Shown: positions 5,821 to 13,074 of the stretch, one piece after another
How the letters are laid out: the number at the start of each line of letters is the position of its first letter
How positions within the stretch are numbered: position 1 is the first letter of the stretch
Source of the DNA: Desulfobulbaceae bacterium
Lineage (GTDB): Bacteria; Desulfobacterota; Desulfobulbia; Desulfobulbales; Desulfocapsaceae
Assembly (NCBI GenBank): GCA_030632405.1
Contig: DAOVUU010000020.1
Span: 1-13,074 of the forward strand
Direction: 5' to 3'
DNA: 13,074 bases
Notes under the pieces: generated by a model
The model's database searches: none
What the model saw: only the letters and a program-made list of their open reading frames with translations
What the model was told of the DNA's origin: nothing
Translations under genes and position numbers: made by a program

Positions 5821-7626
5821 ATGGCTAAAATGAGAGCAATTGAAGCTGTTGTTCATATCCTGAAGAAAGAGGGTATTGATAGTGCCTTTGGTGTCCCCGG
5901 TGCCGCAATAAACCCTCTCTATGCCGCAATGAAGAAAATCGGCGGTATTCACCATTATCTTGCCCGCCATGTTGAAGGTGCGTCCCATATGGCAGAAGGA
6001 TACACCCGCGCCGTAGCTGGCAATATCGGTGTTTGCATTGGTACTTCAGGGCCTGCTGGAACAGACATGGTTACCGGCCTATATTCTGCCGCTGCAGACT
6101 CGATTCCTATTCTCTGTATTACGGGTCAGGCGCCACGAAACAAATTGCATAAAGAGGATTTCCAGGCGGTAGATATTGAATCTATCTCAAAACCATTAAC
6201 CAAGATGTCTATAACGGTTTTGGAGCCGGGCCAACTACCCGGTATTCTGCAAAAAGCCTTCTATCTTATGCGCTCAGACCGTCCGGGCCCCGTCCTGATT
6301 GATCTGCCTATCGATGTGCAAATGGCAGAGATCGATTTTGACCCTGAGACCTATGTATCACTTAAGCCGAGTAAACCTGCTGCTACGCGTTTACAGGCGG
6401 AGAAAGCTTTAGAGATGCTCAATACAGCGGAACGGCCATTGATTGTCGCGGGAGGTGGTATCCTGAACGCTGATGCTGCAGATTTACTGGTGAAATTTGC
6501 TGAGCTGACAGGTGTGCCTGTTATTCCAACATTGATGGGCTGGGGCACGATCCCTGATGATCATCCGCTTATGCAGGGCAAGGTCGGTTTACAGACAAGT
6601 GATCGTTTTGGAAATGCCACTTTCATGAGATCTGATTTTGTATTTGGGATTGGTAACCGTTGGGCGAACCGTCATACAGGTTCCATCGATAACTACACGG
6701 ATGGTCGCAGGTTTATCCACGTTGATATTGAGCCGACACAAATTGGCCGCATCTTTTCTCCTGATTTAGGCATTGTTTCCGACGCCGGATCGGCCCTGGA
6801 AATCTTCATTGAAGTTGCCGATGAGCTCAAGGCCGCAGGTCAACTTCCTGAGCGGGCAGACTGGCTTGCTGAATGTGAGCATCGTAAACAAAACATGCTG
6901 CGCAAAACGGATTATGATCAGGTTCCGATGAAACCGCAGCGCGTTTATCAGGGGATGAATGAACTGCTTGATCGCGACACCTGCTATGTTACAACCATCG
7001 GCTTATCTCAGATCGCGGGTGCTCAATTTTTAAAGGTTTACAACCCGAGGAACTGGATTAACGCTGCCCAGGCAGGGCCATTGGGCTGGACCATGCCGGC
7101 TGCACTTGGAGTCCGTGCAGCCCTGCCGGAGAAAAAAATCGTTGCACTATCTGGAGATTACGATTTTCAATTCCTCGTTGAGGAACTGGCGGTCGGAGCA
7201 CAGCATAAACTCCCCTATCTGCACGTTCTGGTGAATAACGCATACCTTGGCCTGATTCGACAGTCACAGCGCGGTTTTGATATGGAATTTGAGGTAAGCC
7301 TGGCATTTGACAATATTAATATTTCCGATGAAGATGATGCCATAGCCAGCTATGGCGTTGATCATGTTGCCCTGGTAGAAGCACTGGGCTGCAAGGCAAT
7401 TCGTGTCCATAAGCCTGAAGATTTCCCCGCGGCATTTGCTAAAGCGGAACAATTGATGGAGGAATATCAGGTACCTGTGGTTGTGGAATGCATTCTTGAA
7501 CCAGTCACCAATATATCCATGGGCCTGGAACTTAATTGTATCAATGAATTTGAAGATATTCTCTGTCTTGACAGGAACCTTACAGCTGAAACCGAATGGG
7601 TTTCTGACTCAAAAGACTCTCAATGA
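5821..7626 (+). CDS. gcl: Glyoxylate carboligase (tartronate-semialdehyde synthase)
   Basis: Gcl is a ThDP-, FAD- and Mg-dependent enzyme that condenses two glyoxylates to tartronate semialdehyde and CO2, feeding the glycerate pathway. The 601 residues follow remembered E. coli Gcl nearly end to end. The start MAKMRA is conserved, and the N-terminal [14 protein letters not shown] carries Val51 where other ThDP enzymes have the proton-relay Glu, which is diagnostic for Gcl against acetolactate synthase. The ThDP/Mg site is GDYDF at 445-449 with NNAYLG from 472. A frame-open extension upstream exists, but CGGAGG (5807-5812) lies 8 bases before the ATG at 5821 and fixes the start. The last ~15 residues diverge from E. 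coli. No hyi, glxR or glycerate kinase lies nearby. It follows bioN by 69 bases without a recognisable promoter or terminator. Confidence 0.97.
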   Translation: MAKMRAIEAVVHILKKEGIDSAFGVPGAAINPLYAAMKKIGGIHHYLARHVEGASHMAEGYTRAVAGNIGVCIGTSGPAGTDMVTGLYSAAADSIPILCITGQAPRNKLHKEDFQAVDIESISKPLTKMSITVLEPGQLPGILQKAFYLMRSDRPGPVLIDLPIDVQMAEIDFDPETYVSLKPSKPAATRLQAEKALEMLNTAERPLIVAGGGILNADAADLLVKFAELTGVPVIPTLMGWGTIPDDHPLMQGKVGLQTSDRFGNATFMRSDFVFGIGNRWANRHTGSIDNYTDGRRFIHVDIEPTQIGRIFSPDLGIVSDAGSALEIFIEVADELKAAGQLPERADWLAECEHRKQNMLRKTDYDQVPMKPQRVYQGMNELLDRDTCYVTTIGLSQIAGAQFLKVYNPRNWINAAQAGPLGWTMPAALGVRAALPEKKIVALSGDYDFQFLVEELAVGAQHKLPYLHVLVNNAYLGLIRQSQRGFDMEFEVSLAFDNINISDEDDAIASYGVDHVALVEALGCKAIRVHKPEDFPAAFAKAEQLMEEYQVPVVVECILEPVTNISMGLELNCINEFEDILCLDRNLTAETEWVSDSKDSQ

Positions 7627-7707
7627 CAAACCAGAATTATTATTGAAGGGATTTCTATGGCCGATTTCCGGTAAGGAGTTATAGCCAGTTCATCGGGCAG
7701 CATTCGA

Positions 7708-8511
7708 GTGCGAAAAGTTCCCTTTATGCAAGACTTACTTCAAATTATCTCACTTGAATCGTCCGGTCTGAGTGTCGTAGAATTATCAGCACTGTCCTCT
7801 ATTATCCTTGTCGGTTCGATAATTCGCGGTTATGCGGGGTTTGGTTTCTCTGCCATCGTGGTGGCTGGAGCCTCACTGTTTTTACCGACACGTGAAGTGG
7901 TGCCCCTGGTGTTGTTTCTGGAAGTTGTGGCCAGCCTGCAAATGGCAGCGCAGGTGCGACGACATGTGAGCTGGAAGATTGTTTTGTCTATCCTGGCAGG
8001 ATCGGTACTGTTTGTCCCAATTGGCCAGTATGTATTGTTATGGGTGGCAGTTGAACCGATGAGAGTCATCGCGGCTGTCCTGCTGCTCATTTCGGTAACA
8101 TTGATTGCAGCAGGAAAATCGCTCCCCTTCAGGAATGAACCCAGGGGATGGTTTCTCATCGGAACGTTGTCGGGTTTTATGAATGGACTGCTGGCAATGG
8201 GCGGTATCTGGATAATGATCTTTCTGCTCGGTTCCGGGATCAAAGTAGTGACTTTGCGTGCTTCTCTTGTGGCACTGTTTTTTATAACCGATTGTTATGC
8301 AATATTGGCAGGATCCGGACAGGGGTTGGTTACCAGTCCCATTTTGGTTCGTTTCGTCTGGGTGCTCCCCGCCTTATTTCTCGGGGTATGGATAGGATCC
8401 CGCAAGTTTGAAGGCAGCAAACCGGATGTCTATAAAAAAGTAGTATTAGTGATACTGGCTACGCTGGCGGTATTGCTGTTACTTAAGGCAATTTACACCA
8501 CTGTTTTGTAG
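7708..8511 (+). CDS. TSUP (TauE/SafE-like) membrane permease
   Basis: This 267-aa hydrophobic protein has about eight membrane segments and the two glycine-rich half-repeats of the TSUP family: GYAGFGFSAIV near residue 41 and GFMNGLLAMGGIWIM near 155. Family members move sulfite, sulfonates, sulfoacetate or organic acids across the inner membrane. Placement 81 bases after gcl suggests movement of a C2 or C3 acid such as glycolate or glyoxylate, but this is inference only. The start is uncertain. GTG at 7708 and ATG at 7726 are both in frame and neither has a well-spaced ribosome-binding site, although AAGGAG occurs at 7673-7678, about 30 bases upstream. The family call is solid and substrate and start are open. 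Confidence 0.85.
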   Translation: MRKVPFMQDLLQIISLESSGLSVVELSALSSIILVGSIIRGYAGFGFSAIVVAGASLFLPTREVVPLVLFLEVVASLQMAAQVRRHVSWKIVLSILAGSVLFVPIGQYVLLWVAVEPMRVIAAVLLLISVTLIAAGKSLPFRNEPRGWFLIGTLSGFMNGLLAMGGIWIMIFLLGSGIKVVTLRASLVALFFITDCYAILAGSGQGLVTSPILVRFVWVLPALFLGVWIGSRKFEGSKPDVYKKVVLVILATLAVLLLLKAIYTTVL

Positions 8512-8574
8512 TTTGTAGCAGATATCAGTCTTTAGCCCGCACTTCTTATGAACTGTTTTAGGCTACCCTGAAAA

Positions 8575-8605
8575 TTGCCTTTCCATACAACATCAGCATT
8601 ATATT
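8575..8605 (+). promoter_or_regulatory. Weak candidate promoter for the 8685 gene
   Basis: TTGCCT (8575-8580) and TATATT (8600-8605) resemble -35 and -10 hexamers, with a long 19-base spacing (18 if TTATAT is used). It lies in the 173-bp gap after the TSUP gene, whose base composition turns AT-rich. No terminator hairpin was seen in this gap. Confidence 0.22.
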
Positions 8606-8684
8606 CCAGAATTTGTGTAAAAAAAATTTCAACTGTGATTAAATAGATGGAGAAATATTATTGGAGGGGTTGAAATAATCTGCG

Positions 8685-9587
8685 ATGCTGAACAGGAATA
8701 ATTTATTTAAACAGAATGCTATAAAATCATGTGCCGGGATATTGATATCTGCTCTGTTATTTTTTTCTGCCGGGGTCCAGATTCCCGTTCTGGACACGAA
8801 GGCAGACGCCTATTTTAATGAAGCAATAACTAAAGCCGGAGTATCCTATGCCACATGCAGGGTGATTAACGCCACTGTATCAATAATAAAAGAATCGAGA
8901 TTAGAACTGGAACCTGCTGGAGTAGGATTGTCGTTGGCTGTTGGACAGATATTAGATCCGATTAACGACATGACGGAACGTCTATCAGATGTACTTGTGA
9001 TGGCGATTACTTCACTCGGTGTTCAAGAGTTGACATATGAGCTCAGTTTAACCCTAGCACCACCTGTTTTTGCATTTTTCCTCTTTGTTATGTCTATCCT
9101 TTTATGGTTTCAAAACGATAGAATAATCAGACTTCAGAAAGCGACCATGAGCATTCTCTTATTTGTCGGAATTGCCCGCTTCTGTCTTCCCATATCATCT
9201 ATTGCAAATGAGTTTCTCCATGACAATTTCTTTTCTGATCAGATTGCAGATGCAAATAATGAATTAGCCCTGGGAGTTGCTGATCTGGATAAGCTGAAAG
9301 ACATTTCCCTGCCGGAGTATGATGGGTTTATGGAGGCAATTGAGAACAGTGCATCATTTCTCAAACAAAAATCAATACACTTCAAAGATGCTATCGCTGT
9401 CACTGTCAGCAATAGAGGCACTATCATAGAGAATCTCCTAAGGCTTACATTTTTGTATGTCGGTGTATTTTTGATTCAGGTGATCATACTGCCTCTGTTT
9501 ATTTTCTGGCTCCTTTTAAAAACGATAAATTCGCTCTTTTATACAAAGATACCCATAACTGTTGTCCATTCACGAGAACATGAGTAG
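8685..9587 (+). CDS. Unrecognised membrane protein with extracytoplasmic loops
   Basis: I do not recognise this 300-aa protein. It has an N-terminal hydrophobic signal or anchor at about residues 15-34. A long, mostly soluble segment follows to about 122, including ESRLELEPAGVGLSLAVGQ and a Met/Leu-rich helix. Two closely spaced hydrophobic helices lie at about 124-143 and 152-172, then a charged helical loop of about 85 residues rich in Asp, Glu and Lys, and finally a strong hydrophobic segment at about 256-288 with a short basic tail. A strong GGAGGGG (8663-8669) lies 15 bases before the ATG, which is far, but an in-frame stop just upstream rules out a longer product. It is the only ORF on its strand between the TSUP gene and the convergent cluster, ending 36 bases from it. 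Function is unknown. Confidence 0.8.
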   Translation: MLNRNNLFKQNAIKSCAGILISALLFFSAGVQIPVLDTKADAYFNEAITKAGVSYATCRVINATVSIIKESRLELEPAGVGLSLAVGQILDPINDMTERLSDVLVMAITSLGVQELTYELSLTLAPPVFAFFLFVMSILLWFQNDRIIRLQKATMSILLFVGIARFCLPISSIANEFLHDNFFSDQIADANNELALGVADLDKLKDISLPEYDGFMEAIENSASFLKQKSIHFKDAIAVTVSNRGTIIENLLRLTFLYVGVFLIQVIILPLFIFWLLLKTINSLFYTKIPITVVHSREHE

Positions 9588-9623
9588 AGCGTACTTATAT
9601 TTCTGGACTTCGTTAAATCCCCA

Positions 9624-10766
9624 TCAATACACCTTGACCACACTCCTGAGTCTACTGTTATCTATGGTGTTGATAAATATTGGTCTTTCCGCCTTCCCTT
9701 GCGCATCAATACTGATTTTTCCCAATAAGCCCACAAAGTCCCTGGTACTGCGAAGTTTTTGATTGATGCATGATCTGTCACTCTGCTCCGGGCATCTATT
9801 GATTGCCGATAGTATGATTGAGGTACCCTCGGCACCCTGTGCGGCCAGGACAGTACCTTGCGTGCTGAACGATTGCTGGAACTGGCGTTGGATTTCTCTG
9901 CCGTAACCAGTCTGTGGAGTGGAGGAACTGTATGGGTCGGTTGCAAGCATGCCATTCACCAGGTGGAGATCCTCGGGATATTGCAGGAGTATCATTGCCT
10001 GCAGTCCGTCACTGCCGATCATTACCGGGTGGTAGTCCAGTTTTTCGAGTGACTGAGCGATGGTTATGACATGTTTTGCCACCAGGGGGACATACAGAAA
10101 GTTGATACCTTGAATCTGCAGAGATTCCAGTCCGGCCAGTAATTGTTTATTCCCGTTATTGACAGTGAGTTCTGTACAGGTTCCACCAGCAGAAGTGAAT
10201 TTGTTGATAAACTGGTTTGCCAGATATTCAGAATGCGGGTTATTGTCGTCAACAACTACTCCTACTCGCTCTGCAAGGAGTTCATCTCTGACATATAAGG
10301 AAGCAACCGAGGCCTGAAAATGATCATCAAAAAGCAGCTGACTGATATAGCTGTTGTCTTTCGTTATGTCCGGGTGCGTTGATGTTAGGGCTAGTATGGG
10401 GGTTCTGAGCTTTTCGGCTAAGTCCACAAGAGCTAATACCACCTCAGAGTTTGATATTATGACAACAGCAGAAACAGCATCGTCTTCAATCAGTTTAAGC
10501 AGTGCCTTCCGGGCCAGTATTGGTTGATTCTGGTCATCCTCAACAACAATTTCAATCGGGCTGCCATTGTCAAGCGTGGGTTGAAGCTTCAGTGCTGTTT
10601 TGATACCCTCCAGGCAGCTTTGCCCCAACTCCTCATCCAATCCGCTCATTGGACCGATGACACCAATTTTTATCGAGTCTCCTGTGGCAGGTGTTTTCCG
10701 AGTTTTTTCACAGCCAGTTGTAATCAGGACAACACAAATAATGAACAGTAGAGAGTATGTTTTCAT
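9624..10766 (-). CDS. Orphan lipoprotein of the Peripla_BP_6 (branched-chain amino-acid) binding family
   Basis: This 380-aa protein begins with a basic, hydrophobic signal peptide ending TTGC (Cys19), a slightly atypical lipobox, so it is probably a membrane-anchored lipoprotein. Residues about 32-360 match the type I periplasmic ligand-binding fold of LivJ-like proteins. IKIGVIGPMSG (32-42) is the classic first strand, followed by a LGQSCLEGIKTAL helix, an ALVDLAEKLRTPILA hinge region, and VMIGSDG in the second lobe. Such proteins bind amino acids, amides or other small ligands. No permease or ATPase gene is next to it. It starts only 4 bases after the stop of the DUF389 fusion gene, without a Shine-Dalgarno sequence, so reinitiation is likely. 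A sensory or accessory role for that membrane protein is inferred. Confidence 0.85.
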   Translation of the reverse strand: MKTYSLLFIICVVLITTGCEKTRKTPATGDSIKIGVIGPMSGLDEELGQSCLEGIKTALKLQPTLDNGSPIEIVVEDDQNQPILARKALLKLIEDDAVSAVVIISNSEVVLALVDLAEKLRTPILALTSTHPDITKDNSYISQLLFDDHFQASVASLYVRDELLAERVGVVVDDNNPHSEYLANQFINKFTSAGGTCTELTVNNGNKQLLAGLESLQIQGINFLYVPLVAKHVITIAQSLEKLDYHPVMIGSDGLQAMILLQYPEDLHLVNGMLATDPYSSSTPQTGYGREIQRQFQQSFSTQGTVLAAQGAEGTSIILSAINRCPEQSDRSCINQKLRSTRDFVGLLGKISIDAQGKAERPIFINTIDNSRLRSVVKVY

Positions 10767-10770
10767 GATA

Positions 10771-12666
10771 TCAGGGGATGTATGTTAATTTTGCTCTGAT
10801 AACCAGATCGTCTGAGAAATTTTTCATCACTTTGCGTTTAAATTCATTCAAGTCGCTCCTGCCCAATTGCTCACGGGCAAGTATTTCGACCGTTAAAACT
10901 TTTTTTCGGCCTGTTTTAACTAGGTCGGCATTCTGGACAATGAGATACTTGCCGTTTACATAGAAACGCTCTATCCGCCAGGCTTTTTCAAAGGCAGCTT
11001 TTTCGGTGATGCCCTGATAGGCCATAAACAGCGGAATCGAGACGGCGATTAAAAAAATGCAGACGATGGACAGGCCTCGTTTATCTCTCACCACTCCGGA
11101 GAATCCTAAAATCCGAAAGGTAAGGGTGGCAGCCAGAACGATACCGATGAAATTGGTCAGAAAAAGCAGAAAGGCATGGCTGAAAAAATAAAAATCCAAT
11201 CGACCGATACCTATCCAGGCAGTTGCAAGGGGAGGAACAAGAGCCACGGCAATAGCCACCCCGGCAAGACTTTGAAGAATCTCTTTGTACGATTTAGTAT
11301 ATGCTCCTGCTATCCCGGCGACGATTGCTACGATAAGGTCAAGAACAGTCGGGTTCAGTCGGCCCTGCATCTCATTTGTCAGCGGCTGGTAGGGTGACAA
11401 CAGTGTCATGATAGCTGCGGTGGCCAGGGCTAAAACCACTCCGGTGAAGATTTTCCACAGGGATTGTCTGAACATGTTCCTGTCCATACGGAGAATCCCC
11501 ATGGCCAGAGCAATAATAGGAGCCATAAGGGGAGCCAGCAGCATTGCACCTATGATGACCGAAGAACTGTTCATGGCGAGACCTACAGTGGCCAGCATAG
11601 TACTCAAAACCATCAGCACCAGATAAATTGAGCTCGGGCGAGCATCATCTCTCAGGGCAACAAACAGATCTTTAAAGCGATCCTCAGATGCGTAGGTAAA
11701 AAATGGGATTCGTTTATTTTTTGCCTTGAGGAGTTCTTTGCCAAGGGGAAGAGACTTCGTTATAAATTTCTCACTGCCGGGTGTACTGCGCTGGTTCTCC
11801 AACGCCAGGTCTTTACCATGGTTAATCTTTATTGCCTCAGGTATGACACGGCAATCGACTGGTGTTTTACCTTCTTTTTCGCCATCGATATAGACATTGA
11901 GTTCATTTTCTGATTCCAGATTAATGTGGGGGCTTTTAATAAAACCGATTGAATCAGGAATAGTGGATGATATCTTTACTGTCAATATGCGAAACATGAG
12001 ACGAAAATAGTCAATAATCGACATGGGTGCGATGACAACCATGGACAGCAGACCGTCAGTAAACGAACTATCATGGGCTATCAGGCGAGATGCAAAACTG
12101 TGTTCAGGATTCGCAAACAGTAGACAGCCGCAGGCAGCTGTTGAAAGCTCTGTGTTGTTTTTCCCCGAGGTCTTAATGGTAAATGGTAGAAGGTGTATAG
12201 AAAACAGCTGTTTCATACCATTGACAAACAGCTTTATTTTACTTGTTTTTTCGAGACTATCTACCAGTGTAAAGAGACCTATTTTTGCTTTAAAGAGTAA
12301 TATTTGATCGTTGCACAGGACTATATCAAGATTTTTGGGATCACTTCGAAGAGAGAGAGAGACTGCCTCTTTAAAATCCTTTGGCAGACCATAGGTGCTG
12401 ATGAGGGATAGTTGAGATGGCAGGGGAATAAAGCCTATACTAAACTGATACTCCATCGCCAGGCGCATGACTTTTTTGATAACATGGATCGGACCACAGA
12501 CAACAACGTGGAGACAATTCTGCAGGTACTCTTTTTCTGAAGCCAGGACAATTTCAATTGGTACCGATGTTATATCGGCGCCGTGAAGGTTTTGCTCAAT
12601 TTTGGTGACATAGTCCTGCCCCTCCTTAGAGTAGATAAAGAGTGCAGATGGTACATGATCGGCCAT
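10771..12666 (-). CDS. Fusion of degenerate diacylglycerol-kinase-like domain to DUF389 membrane domain
   Basis: This 631-aa protein has two parts. Residues about 5-282 show the diacylglycerol/lipid kinase fold. DSSFTDGLLSMVVI (199-212) and YIDGEKEGKTPVDCRVIP (259-276) match the conserved C-terminal lobe of DgkB/YegS proteins. The nucleotide-binding GGDGT is replaced by CGPIH (57-61), and the P-L-G-T-x-N segment reads PLPSQLS (81-87), so catalysis is unlikely. Residues about 342-525 form the TIGR00341/DUF389 hydrophobic domain, with several helices including SSVIIGAMLLAPLMAPI and VALVPPLATAWIGIG. Another helix (533-550) precedes a soluble C-terminal domain. DUF389 proteins have no established reaction known to me. 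It lies between an unknown partial gene (24-base gap) and the lipoprotein gene (4-base gap), forming an apparent minus-strand operon. Confidence 0.88.
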   Translation of the reverse strand: MADHVPSALFIYSKEGQDYVTKIEQNLHGADITSVPIEIVLASEKEYLQNCLHVVVCGPIHVIKKVMRLAMEYQFSIGFIPLPSQLSLISTYGLPKDFKEAVSLSLRSDPKNLDIVLCNDQILLFKAKIGLFTLVDSLEKTSKIKLFVNGMKQLFSIHLLPFTIKTSGKNNTELSTAACGCLLFANPEHSFASRLIAHDSSFTDGLLSMVVIAPMSIIDYFRLMFRILTVKISSTIPDSIGFIKSPHINLESENELNVYIDGEKEGKTPVDCRVIPEAIKINHGKDLALENQRSTPGSEKFITKSLPLGKELLKAKNKRIPFFTYASEDRFKDLFVALRDDARPSSIYLVLMVLSTMLATVGLAMNSSSVIIGAMLLAPLMAPIIALAMGILRMDRNMFRQSLWKIFTGVVLALATAAIMTLLSPYQPLTNEMQGRLNPTVLDLIVAIVAGIAGAYTKSYKEILQSLAGVAIAVALVPPLATAWIGIGRLDFYFFSHAFLLFLTNFIGIVLAATLTFRILGFSGVVRDKRGLSIVCIFLIAVSIPLFMAYQGITEKAAFEKAWRIERFYVNGKYLIVQNADLVKTGRKKVLTVEILAREQLGRSDLNEFKRKVMKNFSDDLVIRAKLTYIP

Positions 12667-12690
12667 GATTATTCTCTATGCTTCGGTAGA

Positions 12691-13074
12691 TTAAAACATT
12701 ATACCACTAATAGAGTCAAAGTTTGGAAACTTATCAAAGCTGATAGTCTGGCGGGTATGAAGATCATATACAAGACCTCCTTTTTCAGTCAGGCCAATAA
12801 GATAGACCCGTTTTTTGCCATCAGCAGGTATTGCACCCCATGATTTTTCATGTTGGGCTGTAATCATGCCTATCAGTACAGAACTCCGGACATTGTACCG
12901 TTGAGCAACAGAGAAATTGGCAACATTGGATGCCAGAGTGGCAAAGGTTTCATCGTATGCAGGTGGATATTTCTGCTTAAGGTTGAGTTCCGGGACCTGA
13001 AGAGCAATGAAGTCTTCTGTCCATTTTATCACATCACGGAACCATTTCTCTGTAATAAAAAGATATTGACGATC
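12691..13074 (-). CDS. Unrecognised protein, C-terminal part (5' end beyond window)
   Basis: The reading frame is open from the window's right edge to the TAA at 12691-12693, showing 127 residues. A GTG at 13032 could be read as a start, but the 14 codons before it are also open with plausible protein sequence (YLFITEKWFRDV), so the gene most likely continues outside the window. The visible part is soluble with no membrane segment. It has a YPPAYDETFATLA helix, a hydrophobic strand VLIGMIT, and a C-terminal RVYLIGLTEKGGLVYDLHT region that looks like alternating strands. I do not recognise a family. It precedes the DUF389 fusion gene by 24 bases on the same strand and is probably co-transcribed with it. 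Confidence 0.7.
   Translation of the reverse strand, partial: DRQYLFITEKWFRDVIKWTEDFIALQVPELNLKQKYPPAYDETFATLASNVANFSVAQRYNVRSSVLIGMITAQHEKSWGAIPADGKKRVYLIGLTEKGGLVYDLHTRQTISFDKFPNFDSISGIMF

Noticed and set aside
5821..7626. Acetolactate synthase or sulfoacetaldehyde acetyltransferase
   Set aside because: Val replaces the conserved Glu at residue 51, and the sequence follows Gcl nearly end to end.
7656..7673. Five-codon mini-ORF (ATG to TAA) with AAGGG upstream, before the TSUP gene
   Set aside because: It could be a coupling leader, but it is too short to distinguish from chance, and the following gene is in another frame.
13032..13032. GTG as the start of a complete 113-aa gene
   Set aside because: The frame stays open with protein-like sequence to the window edge and no ribosome-binding site was evident, so it was treated as a 5'-partial gene.

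Overview
The window looks like chromosomal DNA of a moderate-GC bacterium. Three things suggest the Desulfobacterota / former Deltaproteobacteria: the birA-bioY-bioM-bioN arrangement, a TTGTTAACC-type biotin operator, and intergenic repeats beginning tgatggcgtcgtaaaaa. That placement is an inference and was not tested. No rRNA, tRNA, CRISPR array, transposase or phage gene was found. The longest gene-free stretch is 214 bases (3501-3714).

Bases 1-2403 (+ strand) hold a probable sugar-acid catabolic block. It contains the C-terminal half of a RuBisCO-like protein (form IV, not a CO2-fixing enzyme), an RpiB/LacA/LacB-family sugar-phosphate isomerase and a 12-helix MFS transporter. The first two fit the final steps of D-apionate-type catabolism: a RuBisCO-like decarboxylase gives L-erythrulose 1-phosphate, and an RpiB-like isomerase makes D-erythrose 4-phosphate.

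Bases 2522-5751 (+) are a biotin regulation and uptake unit. birA (biotin ligase/repressor) is preceded by a perfect 12-bp inverted-repeat BirA operator that overlaps its ribosome-binding site and start. It is followed by bioY, bioM and bioN, the substrate-binding, ATPase and coupling subunits of an ECF biotin transporter. bioY/bioM and bioM/bioN overlap. The 214-bp birA-bioY gap is largely filled by a degenerate repeat with a ~105-nt imperfect hairpin, and the birA stop codon lies inside the repeat.

Bases 5821-8511 (+) encode glyoxylate carboligase (gcl) and a TSUP/TauE-like permease. Gcl condenses two glyoxylates to tartronate semialdehyde. It could receive C2 units from the RuBisCO-like branch if that enzyme is the glycolate-forming transcarboxylase/hydrolase type.

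Bases 8685-13074 are the least familiar part. An unrecognised + strand membrane protein (8685-9587) converges on a three-gene minus-strand cluster. In transcription order this has an unrecognised partial gene running off the window end, a 631-aa fusion of a diacylglycerol-kinase-like domain with degraded catalytic motifs to a DUF389 membrane domain, and an orphan lipoprotein of the branched-chain amino-acid (Peripla_BP_6) binding-protein type. This cluster is the best candidate for an undescribed membrane or envelope system.
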